Shown one piece after another: positions 46,900 to 57,552 of a stretch of DNA of 60,266 bases. Each line of letters starts with the position of its first letter. Position 1 is the stretch's first letter. The position numbers were made by a program, and so were the translations under genes. Location of the stretch: positions 1 to 60,266 of the forward strand of contig NZ_BACP01000025.1 of assembly GCF_000260415.1 (NCBI RefSeq). Direction: 5' to 3'. The notes below the pieces were generated by a model. That model was not told where the DNA came from and ran no database searches. It worked only from the letters and a program-made list of their open reading frames with translations. The stretch is from Liquorilactobacillus mali KCTC 3596 = DSM 20444. Its GTDB lineage: Bacteria > Bacillota > Bacilli > Lactobacillales > Lactobacillaceae.

Positions 46900-48660
46900 T
46901 TAAAGTGCGCTTGAAGCACCACGATAGACGATTCCACGACGTGAATCAACTGTTACAACTTCATCATTTGAAATCAATGATGTTGCACCTTCTGCACCAA
47001 CAATCACAGGAATTCCCATAGAAATACCTACAACAGCAGCATGTGATGTCAATCCACCATTTTCAACGATTAAAGCACTCGACTTTTCAATAGCAGGCAA
47101 GTATTCCTTGTCAGTTGTTTTTGTAACCAAGATTCCGCCTTCAACAGCATTTTTATTAGCTTCTGCAGCTGAACCAGCTACAACGGCTTTTCCAATAACT
47201 GTTTCATCACCAACACCTTGACCAGAAACAAGCTTTGAACCGATTAATTGAATCTTCATAACATTTGTTGTTCCCTTTTCACCAACTGGGACACCAGCAG
47301 TAATTAAGATCAAATCGCCTTCCTTAGCAAATCCAGCTTCTTTAGCCTTTTCTGTTGCCAAAGCAAACATATCATCAGTTGAAGCAGGTGTTTCTGCAAG
47401 GACAGGATGAACACCCCAGTTGATTGATAAACCACGACGAGTACGTTCGTCGAATGTTACAGCTAAGATATCAGCATCTGGACGGTATTTTGAAATCATA
47501 CGTGCTGTATGACCAGACTTTGTAGCAGCAACAATTGTTTTAATTCCAAGATTGTTAGCTGCTTCAGCAACGGCACGACCAACAGCTTCCGTTACATCTG
47601 TCTTATCAAAGTCATTGATTGAAAATGTATGATGTTCGCGTAATGTGTTTTCAGCCTTAATATCGATACGTGCCATTGTTGCAACTGCTTCAACTGGGTA
47701 ATCACCATTAGCACTTTCACCAGAAAGCATTGTTGCATCTGTTCCATCAAATACAGCATTGGCAACATCTGAAGCTTCAGCACGTGTAGGACGTGGGTTT
47801 TCTTGCATTGAATCAAGCATTTGAGTTGCAGTAATAACTGGCTTGCCAAGAGCATTACATTTCTTAATCAATGTCTTTTGAACCAACGGAACATTTTCTA
47901 CAGGAATCTCAACACCCATATCACCACGAGCAACCATCAAACCATCTGAAACTTTGATGATTTCGTCAAAGTTGTCGATACCTTCTTGTGATTCAATCTT
48001 AGGGAAGATTTGTACGTGTTCCATATGTTTTTCTTCAAGTAATTCACGAATATCTAAAACATCTGCTGGCTTACGAACGAAACTTGCTGCAATAAAGTTA
48101 ATTTCGTTATCCAAACCAAAACGAATATCGTCTGAATCTTTTTCAGTAATACCTGGTAAGTTGATAGAAACACCAGGAGCATTAACACCCTTACGTGAGC
48201 CTAACACACCAGCATTCAAAACTTTACATACTAATTCTTTTTTGTCTTGATCGATTTCTTCGATCTGCATGTCAATCAAACCATCATCAAATAATACGTG
48301 ACCACCTACGTGGACATCATCAATCAATCCAGGATAAGTAACTGCGATCTTCTCACGAGTTCCTTCGATAGAACTATCCATTGAAATACGAACTACATCG
48401 CCGATTTCGTAATGAATTTTGCCTTCTTTTTGAACAGTTGTCCGAATCTCGGCACCCTTGGTATCAAGCATGATACCAACCATTTTTCCTGTAATTTTCT
48501 CTGCTTCATGAACAAGCTTAATACGTCCTAAATGTTCTTCATGATCACCGTGAGAAAAGTTAAAGCGGAATACGTTGGCACCTGCTTCGATTAACTTAAC
48601 GATTGTTTCCAAACTATTACTAGCTGGACCAAGTGTACTTACGATCTTGGTTTTCTTCAT
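46900..48660 (-). CDS. pyk: Pyruvate kinase
   Basis: Pyruvate kinase makes pyruvate and ATP at the end of glycolysis. The 586 residues have the N-terminal KTKIVSTLGPAS, the catalytic Lys region FPKIESQEGIDNFDEI, the MVARGDMGVEIP loop and the ATQMLDSMQENPRPTRAEASDVANAVFDG signature (quoted here in parts: ATQMLDSM and PTRAEASDVANAV). The C-terminal extension (about 480-586) is the PEP-utilising phosphohistidine-like domain with GGLTSHAAVVG, usual in Bacillales and lactobacilli. It follows pfkA by 72 bases in the classic glycolytic pair. Confidence 0.97.
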   Translation of the reverse strand: MKKTKIVSTLGPASNSLETIVKLIEAGANVFRFNFSHGDHEEHLGRIKLVHEAEKITGKMVGIMLDTKGAEIRTTVQKEGKIHYEIGDVVRISMDSSIEGTREKIAVTYPGLIDDVHVGGHVLFDDGLIDMQIEEIDQDKKELVCKVLNAGVLGSRKGVNAPGVSINLPGITEKDSDDIRFGLDNEINFIAASFVRKPADVLDIRELLEEKHMEHVQIFPKIESQEGIDNFDEIIKVSDGLMVARGDMGVEIPVENVPLVQKTLIKKCNALGKPVITATQMLDSMQENPRPTRAEASDVANAVFDGTDATMLSGESANGDYPVEAVATMARIDIKAENTLREHHTFSINDFDKTDVTEAVGRAVAEAANNLGIKTIVAATKSGHTARMISKYRPDADILAVTFDERTRRGLSINWGVHPVLAETPASTDDMFALATEKAKEAGFAKEGDLILITAGVPVGEKGTTNVMKIQLIGSKLVSGQGVGDETVIGKAVVAGSAAEANKNAVEGGILVTKTTDKEYLPAIEKSSALIVENGGLTSHAAVVGISMGIPVIVGAEGATSLISNDEVVTVDSRRGIVYRGASSAL

Positions 48661-48732
48661 GAGTAAAATCTCCCCTTTGAATAATTTTTAAAGACGACTT
48701 TAATGTCAATTCTTTACAAAGTTATTGGTGCA

Positions 48733-49779
<1,047 letters not shown>

Positions 49780-49813
49780 TTACAAATTAAATTCAATTTA
49801 TCACATGATATTT

Positions 49814-52800
49814 TCATTTGTTTTCATTTTGAAAGACAACGTTGTTTTTACCAATCAACTTTATTAACTGTTCTTCTAATTCTGGCGACCTGTTTACCCA
49901 GTACTTTTCATCTAAAACCCATTTCACGGCTTTTTTCTCCTCATACAAGACAACTGGAACTTTTCCAGCATGTAACTGTAATGTTTTCAAAAGTTGTTTG
50001 TTTATACTGCTTGAATCATTTTCAGTTAGTCTTAAAAATAATCTTCCTTTCATTTCTGTTTTCAAACTTTCAGCTGAAACCATCGTTGAAACGATAATTT
50101 GTATCTTTTGATTGCGTTTTTCACTCTTTCCAGAAACAAGATAAACTTGATTTGTTTTCAAATCATCATCAACCTTTTCAAAAATACCTGGAAAAAGCGT
50201 CAATTCGATTTCGCCTGTTTGATCCTCTACCGTTAAAAAAGCCATTTGTTGACCAGTTTTTGTTCTAATTACTTTTATCTTCTTAACCAAACACAAAATT
50301 TGCTGCTTCTCATTTTCGTGAACATTTGCTATCATCTTTGCGTTATGCAGCTGTGCAACCTCCGCAAACTGCTCTACTGGATGAGCCGAAAGGAAAATTC
50401 CAAGATACTTCTGCTCTCCGGCTAAAATCTCTTCCAAGGGAAGTTCTGTATATTTTTCCTGCTTGGGTGCTAGTAATGATAACAACTCACTGCTCTCTCC
50501 ACTCAACTCAACATTGCTCATCTTTTTACTAAGATTGCCCAATAAAGTTGCACGATTTTCAGAAAACGAGTCAAAAGTGCCAGAATATATCAAAGCCTTA
50601 AGTGGCTCCTCTTTTAAAAACTTGTGATTAATTCTTCTTATAAAGTCATCAAACGAACTATAACGACCTGTATTCTTACGTTCTTCAATGATTTCTTTGA
50701 TAAAATCTCTGCGCAAGGTCTTGATATTGCCCAAACCAATAATCAAGTTCTTTTTCCCAGAGAAAGTATAATAATTGCTCCTGTTTATATTTGGAGTCTC
50801 AATCTGCAATTGATGCTGCTTTGCTTCAACTATAAAATCTCTTGTCTTTATTCTGTCACCGATAACAGAATTCAAAATTGCTGCAAAAAAAGGCGCAGCA
50901 TAGTGAACTTTTAAATAGGCAAGCTGAAATGCTATTTTAGAATATGCAATGGCATGCGAACGGTTAAATCCATAATTAGCAAAACGTTCAATATAATCGT
51001 AGACTCGTTCTGCGTTTTTTTGAGAATATCCCAACTTTACAGCGCCATCGACAAACTTGGACTTCAATTCTTCAATTACACTAGCCTTCTTTTTACTCAT
51101 TGCTCTTCGCAATATATCGGCTTGCCCTAAAGTAAATCCACCCATTATAGAAGCAACTTGCATAACTTGCTCCTGATAAACCAAAATCCCATACGTATTC
51201 TTCAGGATCGGAATTAGCGAATTATCTGGATAAACAATCTTCTCCTTACCATGTTTACGAGCTATAAAGTGTGTGATATTCTCCATAGGACCAGGTCTAA
51301 ACAATGCATTTACAGCAGCAATATCCTCAAAAGAAGTTGGGTAAAGATTACGCAAAACATTGCGAATACCGGATGATTCAAACTGAAATACACCGCTAGT
51401 ATCGGCCCTTTGAAAAAGACTAAGCGTCTCTTCATCATTCAATGAAATTTTATTTATATCAACGGTTTGGCCAAAATTTTTCTTTATCCCAGACAATGTA
51501 CTATTTAAAATCGTTAGGTTTCTTAAACCTAAAAAATCAATTTTCAGCAATCCTACACGTTCAACATCATCTTTGGTATATTGCGTCAGCAAAACATCAT
51601 CGTTACCCATTTGCAATGGCACTACTTTTCTCAGATCTGCATCACTTAGAATCACTCCTGCAGCATGAACTGAATAATGTCTAGGTAGGCCTTCCAGTAG
51701 CAGCGCAGTTTTAAATAAAAGTTGATTGCGCTCATTTTCGTTGATTAAATTCCGCAACTGAATAGATTTCTTCTCAGCATCTGCCAGTGTAATTCCCAAT
51801 TGACTGGGAATTACACGACTCCAATTATTACTTTCTACTTGCGAAAAACCCATTACTCTTGCAACATCGCGCAAAGCCTGTTTTGCACCAAATGTCCCAA
51901 AAGTGATTATCTGTGCCACGTGGTTTTCACCATATTTTCTATTAACGTATTCAATTATTTCCTGTCGTCGATTATCTGGAATATCCAAGTCAATATCGGG
52001 CATTTGTGCACGTTCTTCATTCAAAAAACGTTCAAAAAGCAAATTGTATTTGATTGGGTCAACATCTGTAATTCCTAGGAGATACGAAACCAGCGAACCC
52101 GCTGCAGAGCCACGGCCAGGACCAACCAAAATTCCATGTTCATGAGCATAATTTGTGACATCCCAAACAATTAAGAAATAGTCTGCAAATCCCATTTTCT
52201 TAATGATATTTAATTCCTTGTCCATCCTTTGCAGATATTTTTCAATTATACTCTGCGGCTGATCTCGCATTCTTGCCTGCATTCCTCTGCTGCAAAGCTG
52301 TTTCAAGTAAATGTTGGCATTAATGCCCTGCGGTGTTTGAAATTTTGGAAGTATTACTCTTTTTGGCGAAAAAGCGAAATCAACTCGTTTAGTTAAAGAA
52401 ATCATATTTTCAAATGCTTCAAAACGATTTTTTTCTAAATAGTTTTGCTTTATGTCATTTAGCGGTTTTAGCCATGCAGAACCATTCAGATTATTTGCAT
52501 ACTGCAAATCTTTACTGTCTAGCTGTTTATTCTGCTTAATTGCATTCATGACCTTACAAACAAACAAATCATTCTTTTCTAAATACTTGATAGATTCAAC
52601 AGCAACGGTCTTAATATTCATTTTATTTGCATATTGCAATACTTTATCATACAGTGCCTCTGATGTTGCTGTACTTATCCCAATATACAAATTTTCTTGC
52701 AATAAATTTCTACTTTGTTTCAGATATTTACTTGCAAGTTCACTCTCTCCATTCAATAGCTTGTTGACAAAAAAACTATCCTCAGGTGGAATTATCGTAA

Positions 52801-53161
52801 TTATATCTTCAAAAAGAGCGGCATTTTCCCTGATTATGAATTCTGCATCATTCTTTGCAAGTAACAATTGTTTTTGAGTCGAAATCTGAATCAAGTTGTG
52901 ATAACCGTTCTCGTTTTTAGCAATTAAAATCAGTGTTTCTTTTTTGTCGGTGGATGTCTCTAGTGTCATCCCTATAAGTGGTTTAATGCCTTCAACTCGA
53001 CATGCATCATAAAATGAAAGGACTCCGTACATAACATTGATATCTGTTAAAGCTAATGCTGTATATCCCTTTGCTTTAGCACTTTTAATGACATCTTTTA
53101 ATCGAATTGAACTTTGCAGCAAACTATAACTGCTAATCACTTGAAGTGCTGCACCACCCAT
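49814..53161 (-). CDS. dnaE: DNA polymerase III subunit alpha (DnaE type)
   Basis: DnaE is the second replicative polymerase of low-GC Gram-positives, which extends primers before PolC takes over. I start it at the ATG at 53161 (MGGAALQVISSYS) after AAGGGG; a GTG three codons earlier overlaps that site. The 1115 residues run as PHP domain (about 1-220), palm and fingers with PGRGSAAGSLVSY (about 348-360) and the catalytic PDIDLD (388-393), helix-hairpin-helix (about 800), OB fold (about 950-1030). The PHP domain lacks the His pair of the usual H-x-x-x-H-S-x-Y start (A-x-x-x-I-S-S-Y here), and the LTDINVMYG segment also lacks the usual Asp-His. Proofreading by this domain is therefore unlikely. 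Confidence 0.95.
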   Translation of the reverse strand: MGGAALQVISSYSLLQSSIRLKDVIKSAKAKGYTALALTDINVMYGVLSFYDACRVEGIKPLIGMTLETSTDKKETLILIAKNENGYHNLIQISTQKQLLLAKNDAEFIIRENAALFEDIITIIPPEDSFFVNKLLNGESELASKYLKQSRNLLQENLYIGISTATSEALYDKVLQYANKMNIKTVAVESIKYLEKNDLFVCKVMNAIKQNKQLDSKDLQYANNLNGSAWLKPLNDIKQNYLEKNRFEAFENMISLTKRVDFAFSPKRVILPKFQTPQGINANIYLKQLCSRGMQARMRDQPQSIIEKYLQRMDKELNIIKKMGFADYFLIVWDVTNYAHEHGILVGPGRGSAAGSLVSYLLGITDVDPIKYNLLFERFLNEERAQMPDIDLDIPDNRRQEIIEYVNRKYGENHVAQIITFGTFGAKQALRDVARVMGFSQVESNNWSRVIPSQLGITLADAEKKSIQLRNLINENERNQLLFKTALLLEGLPRHYSVHAAGVILSDADLRKVVPLQMGNDDVLLTQYTKDDVERVGLLKIDFLGLRNLTILNSTLSGIKKNFGQTVDINKISLNDEETLSLFQRADTSGVFQFESSGIRNVLRNLYPTSFEDIAAVNALFRPGPMENITHFIARKHGKEKIVYPDNSLIPILKNTYGILVYQEQVMQVASIMGGFTLGQADILRRAMSKKKASVIEELKSKFVDGAVKLGYSQKNAERVYDYIERFANYGFNRSHAIAYSKIAFQLAYLKVHYAAPFFAAILNSVIGDRIKTRDFIVEAKQHQLQIETPNINRSNYYTFSGKKNLIIGLGNIKTLRRDFIKEIIEERKNTGRYSSFDDFIRRINHKFLKEEPLKALIYSGTFDSFSENRATLLGNLSKKMSNVELSGESSELLSLLAPKQEKYTELPLEEILAGEQKYLGIFLSAHPVEQFAEVAQLHNAKMIANVHENEKQQILCLVKKIKVIRTKTGQQMAFLTVEDQTGEIELTLFPGIFEKVDDDLKTNQVYLVSGKSEKRNQKIQIIVSTMVSAESLKTEMKGRLFLRLTENDSSSINKQLLKTLQLHAGKVPVVLYEEKKAVKWVLDEKYWVNRSPELEEQLIKLIGKNNVVFQNENK

Positions 53162-53188
53162 ATTATTCACCCCTTACTCTTATCTAAC

Positions 53189-53197
53189 ATTATAGCA
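53189..53197 (-). promoter_or_regulatory. Extended -10 promoter of dnaE
   Basis: The minus strand has TGCTATAAT, a perfect -10 with the TG extension, about 28 bases before the dnaE start. There is no clear -35 at 17 bases. Confidence 0.5.
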
Positions 53198-53291
53198 ATA
53201 CTCTTAAAAAAAAACATCCTGGACCTTTTTAAGGAGTGCCAAATTACAAAAAATGTGCTAAACTACAGTTATATTGTGAGGTGTTGCATAG

Positions 53292-53471
53292 ATGGCTAAA
53301 CAGTTAACGATTTTATTTTGGGGCTTCATCTATGGTGAAGTCATTGGCTATATCAGTGCCGCTCTTTCAGGTGGTACATTTTCACCACTATTTAGCGGGC
53401 TCTTTGCGATGGTAGTCGGATTATTGCTCGTAAATGGATTAAACTACTTTGTAAAGTCTCCAACTAAATAG
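53292..53471 (+). CDS. DUF2929 (YjzD-like) small membrane protein
   Basis: A 59-residue plus-strand gene starts with ATG eight bases after GAGGTG and stops at TAG. It begins MAKQLTILFWGFIYG and has two hydrophobic spans (about 5-25 and 35-53) with a Gly-rich turn (SGGTF), ending basic (KSPTK). The shape and the LFWGFIYGEVIGYI start match the DUF2929 family found near clpB or dnaE in Firmicutes. Its function is unknown. It is shorter than usual gene-finder limits and easy to miss. A strong palindromic terminator follows three bases after the stop. Confidence 0.8.
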   Translation: MAKQLTILFWGFIYGEVIGYISAALSGGTFSPLFSGLFAMVVGLLLVNGLNYFVKSPTK

Positions 53472-53473
53472 CA

Positions 53474-53524
53474 AAAATAAAAGGACTGGATCAAAAACTA
53501 AATTTTGACTCAGTCCTTTTATTT
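53474..53524 (+). terminator. Bidirectional palindromic terminator, dispersed repeat family
   Basis: AAATAAAAGGACTG (53475-53488) pairs without mismatch with CAGTCCTTTTATTT (53511-53524). The loop GATCAAAAACTAAATTTTGACT resembles those at 11441, 24531 and 31201. It ends both the DUF2929 gene and clpB. Confidence 0.85.
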
Positions 53525-53554
53525 ATTTTATCTTTATTAAAAAAAATGGAGTTC

Positions 53555-56151
53555 CTATTCCTTAATTTCTGTTGACTCAAAAATCAAGTTATGTTCTTCA
53601 CCTAACGTAATCGTAACTAACGAATGTGGCAAGATTTTACCTGCAATTATCTCTTTGGCAAGAGGTGTTTCAACTTTATTCGTGATAAATCTCTGAAGCG
53701 GTCTTGCCCCATAGGCTGGCTCATAACCTTCTTTAGCAATCCACTGTTTAGCCTCATCACTAATTTTAAGTTCAACCTCTTGTTCACTCAGTCTACTTGA
53801 CAATAAGTCAATGAACTTAGCCACAATTTCTTCAATTGCAGCAAGGCTCAATGGCGTAAACATGATAATATCATCGATTCTGTTCAAAAATTCGGGCTTA
53901 AAGTGCTGCTGCGCCAACTTCATCACTAGTTGTTTGGTTTCAACAGTGATCTTACCATCACTTGCATTATCCAATAAAATACCTGACCCTAAATTTGAAG
54001 TCATGATTATGATGGTATTCTTGAAATCAACAGTTCTTCCCTGACCATCCGTCAAACGCCCATCATCAAATACCTGCAATAAGATATTAAATACATCTGG
54101 ATGTGCTTTTTCAACCTCATCTAGTAAAACAATCGTATATGGATTTCGTCTAACAGCTTCAGTCAGTTGCCCACCTTCTTCGTAGCCAACATATCCAGGG
54201 GCGGCACCAACCAACCGTGACACTGATTGTTTCTCCATGTATTCACTCATATCAATTCTGACCATGTGCTTCTCGGAATCAAACAAATTCTCAGCCAAAG
54301 CCTTAGCCAGTTCCGTTTTACCAACTCCTGTTGGACCAAGAAACATGAATGTACCAAGTGGCTGATTAGGGTCCTGCAATCCAGCACGCGCACGAATAAC
54401 TGCGTTAGCTACTGCATCCACAGCCTCATCTTGTCCAATTACACGTTTATGCAAGGCAGTTGGCAGATTTAAGAGTTTTTCTCTTTCTCCCTGAACTAAC
54501 TTTGCAACAGGAATACCCGTCGTCCTGCTGACAACTTGGGCAATTTCATTCTCAGTTACCGATTCTTCAACTAACCAGTTATCAGGCCGTTCGACCTGTT
54601 CCAATTCCTTTAACTCTTTTTCAATTTGTGGAATCGTTGCATGCTGCAATTTGGCGGCTAACTCTAAATCATAATTATTTTCAGCCTCTTCAAGATCATG
54701 CCTTGCTTTATCCAATTCAGCCTTCTTGCTGCTGACTTTCTGGATATCTTCTTTCTCATTTTCCCAACGCATTTTCAATGTATTGGCTTTTTCACGTGTC
54801 TCCGCTAACTCGCTTTGTAATTCTGCCAGTCTTTTTTTAGATGCTGCATCTGATTCTTTCTTCAACGCAGCCTCTTCAACTTCCTGTCTCATCAACTGAC
54901 GCGTCACTTGATCAAGCTCAGTTGGCATTGAATTCATTTCAACTCTAATTGTTGCACATGCTTCATCTACAAGATCAATCGCCTTATCAGGCAAATAACG
55001 ATCTGTTACATAACGATTTGATAGTGTGGCGGCAGCCACGAGTGCATTATCATGGATTCTAACACCGTGATGAATCTCAAAACGTTCACGCAGCCCACGT
55101 AAAATTGAAATTGTATCTTCAACTGACGGTTCTTGCACCAAAACTTTTTGGAAACGACGTTCAAGTGCCTTATCTTTTTCCATATATTCTCGGTATTCAT
55201 CTAAAGTAGTTGCACCAATTAAATGCAGCTCACCTCGTGCAAGCATAGGTTTTAATAGGTTACCAGCATCCATACTTCCTTCGGTCTTACCTGCACCAAC
55301 AATGTTATGAATCTCATCAATAAAGAGAATAATCTGGCCTTCACTCTTAGTAACTTCTTTCAGAACAGACTTAAGACGTTCTTCAAATTCACCACGATAT
55401 TTTGCTCCAGCGATCAATGCTCCCATGTCTAAAGAAAAAATCTTCTTGTCTTTTAAGTTGTCTGGGATATCCTTGCGTACAATTCTTTGTGCCAAGCCTT
55501 CAATAATCGCTGTCTTACCGACACCAGGTTCACCAATCAACACAGGATTATTCTTTGTTTTGCGTGATAAGATTCTAACAACATCTCGAATTTCCTCATC
55601 ACGTCCGATGACTGGATCCTGTTTGCCACTTCTAACTTGTTTTACAAGATCAATACCATATTTTTCTAAAGCCTTATAATTTTCTTCTTGATTTTTTGAT
55701 GTCACTCTTTCTCCTCCCCGCAAGTCATCGATCGTTTCTTTTAATTTTTTTCCGTCAAACCTTGCTTTTCAAGATAAATCTTTAATGGGTGATTTTTAAG
55801 TTTCATAAGCGCTAAAATCACTGTATCTAAAGCAATATACTCATCGCCTTGCTTTTGCCTTAGCTGTTCCGCCTCTTGTATTAATCTAGCTAAATTCTGA
55901 CTAAAGTTTTGCCCATACGAAACTTGTCCCTCAACAACTGAAACTCTATCCAGTTGCTCATCAATCTCTTTTTCAAACAAACCCACGTTAATTCCAGTTC
56001 GCTGAAAAAGATCAGCTCCAAACTCACCAGGTTGTATAATCACTTTGAAAAATTCTGGAATATCAATTTCTTGATGATGTCTAGTTATAGCTACTTGTTG
56101 TGCCTCAGCAATCGCTGACTGAACAGCACTTGTTAATCGATCTTCTGGCAT
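53555..56151 (-). CDS. clpB: ATP-dependent chaperone ClpB, frame broken by a one-base deletion
   Basis: ClpB is the disaggregase that works with DnaK. I start it at the ATG at 56151 ([10 protein letters not shown]) eight bases after GGAG. The first frame stops at 55741 after QGLTEKN; adding one A to the seven-A run (plus-strand T run 55745-55751) gives [18 protein letters not shown] and joins the downstream frame, for 865 residues in total. Order: N domain (1-140), first AAA domain with GEPGVGKTA and [16 protein letters not shown], the long coiled-coil middle domain (about 390-510), second AAA domain with [23 protein letters not shown], and the C-terminal small domain. The middle domain separates it from ClpC and ClpE. 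No CIRCE or CtsR box was found at its promoter. Confidence 0.94.
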
Positions 56152-56183
56152 AAACTTCACTCCATTTCATCTTTTTTATTCAC

Positions 56184-56217
56184 AAAATAAAACCGATTGA
56201 ATAGGGACTTCAATCGG
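56184..56217 (-). promoter_or_regulatory. Terminator-like hairpin in the clpB leader
   Basis: On the minus strand CCGATTGA (56210-56217) pairs with TCAATCGG (56193-56200) around a nine-base loop, and the T-rich TTTTATTTT follows. It lies between the promoter and the clpB start, 33 bases upstream. Bases 56216-56226 (GGCGTTTGTTT) can also pair with 56242-56250 (AAACACGCC), which would take the first two bases of the arm. Confidence 0.5.
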
Positions 56218-56264
56218 CGTTTGTTTCTTTGGGTGTTCATAAAACACGCCTTTGTTCTACTATC

Positions 56265-56293
56265 ATTATAATACGAACATAGGTTTGTGTTAA
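56265..56293 (-). promoter_or_regulatory. Promoter of clpB
   Basis: On the minus strand TTAACA (56288-56293) and a perfect TATAAT (56265-56270) are 17 bases apart. The -35 box overlaps the end of pepT. The transcript would have a leader of about 105 bases. Confidence 0.75.
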
Positions 56294-57537
56294 CTGTTTT
56301 GCTCACTAGTTAATTTAATAATTTCGAGAATTACATCCGTTGCTTTTTCCATAACTTGAACTGAGACATACTCGAAGCGCGAGTGCATATTCTCACCTCC
56401 GGCAAATAAATTCGGTGTCGGTAATCCCATAAACGAAATCTTAGAACCATCCGTCCCACCACGCACGGGATAAATTACAGGTGTGATATCTAAATTATTC
56501 ATTGCTAATTTAGCAAGCTCAACTACAGTCATATCTTTTTCAATCACTTCACGCATATTATAGTATTGATCATTTAAATCTAAAATAAGTCTTGGCTCTG
56601 AAAATTGTGCATTCATTTTGTTAATTATTTCTTTAAATAGTTCTTTTCTAGCCTCAAACTTTGCGCGATCATGATCTCTTATTATATATGCCATTTGCGC
56701 TTCATCAACTGTCCCATCCAACTGCAATAAATGGAAAAAGCCTTGACGTCCCTCAGTTTTTTCAGGAACTTCATCTTGTGGCAATTGATTATGAAAGTCA
56801 ATTGCAAGTTGCAATGCATTGATCATTACATTCTTAGCCGTAGCTGGATGAACGTTTTTACCAATGACCTTTATCTTTGCAGCAGCAGCATTGAATGTTT
56901 CATATTCAAGTTCGCCCAATGGACCACCATCGACAGTATAGGCAATATCAGCACCAAAACCTGCAACATCAAAATGGTCAGCCCCTGTTCCAATTTCCTC
57001 ATCAGGCCCTATTCCAACTTCAATTTCACCATGTTTGATCTCTGAATGATTAACTAAATATTCAACCGCTGTAATGATCTCGGCAACTCCTGCTTTATCA
57101 TCAGCACCTAACAATGTGCTTCCGTCAGTTGTAATCAAATCATGACCCTTATATTTTTTCAAATTTGGAAAATTTTTGGGATCAAGTGTTAATGTGCCAG
57201 CTTTATCTAACTTAATTACGGACTCCCCATCATAGTTTTTTTGAAGTTGCGGAGAAACATCCTTTGCATTGAAATCCGCAGTATCCATATGGGCAATAAA
57301 TCCAAGCTTTTTGACATCTTTATTTTTTATATTAGCTGGTAAAGTAGCAAACACATATCCATCTTTAGCAGAGATTCTAACATTTTCTAACCCTATCTTT
57401 TTTAGCTCTTTTGCAATGTCCTTTGCAAATTCCACCTGTGTTGGGGTTGATGGAACAGTTGTTGAGTTCTCATCAGAACGAGTTTCTTTTTTAACATATT
57501 CTATAAATCTTGGAACCAACTTTTCGTACTTTGCCAT
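56290..57537 (-). CDS. pepT: Peptidase T (tripeptidase)
   Basis: PepT removes the N-terminal residue from tripeptides in the cytosol. The 415 residues follow the M20 fold: the zinc-binding His-x-Asp in [10 protein letters not shown], the bridging Asp in [12 protein letters not shown], the catalytic and zinc Glu pair in [13 protein letters not shown], the [18 protein letters not shown] segment, and the C-terminal His in [14 protein letters not shown]. It is the last gene of trmK-nif3-pepT. Confidence 0.95.
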   Translation of the reverse strand: MAKYEKLVPRFIEYVKKETRSDENSTTVPSTPTQVEFAKDIAKELKKIGLENVRISAKDGYVFATLPANIKNKDVKKLGFIAHMDTADFNAKDVSPQLQKNYDGESVIKLDKAGTLTLDPKNFPNLKKYKGHDLITTDGSTLLGADDKAGVAEIITAVEYLVNHSEIKHGEIEVGIGPDEEIGTGADHFDVAGFGADIAYTVDGGPLGELEYETFNAAAAKIKVIGKNVHPATAKNVMINALQLAIDFHNQLPQDEVPEKTEGRQGFFHLLQLDGTVDEAQMAYIIRDHDRAKFEARKELFKEIINKMNAQFSEPRLILDLNDQYYNMREVIEKDMTVVELAKLAMNNLDITPVIYPVRGGTDGSKISFMGLPTPNLFAGGENMHSRFEYVSVQVMEKATDVILEIIKLTSEQNS

Positions 57538-57552
57538 TAATAACTTCTCCTT

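Noticed and set aside
53225-53260. CIRCE-like sequence (TTAGCAC and TTGGCACTC) between dnaE and the DUF2929 gene
   Set aside because: The two parts are direct and not inverted, so they do not form the TTAGCACTC-N9-GAGTGCTAA operator.
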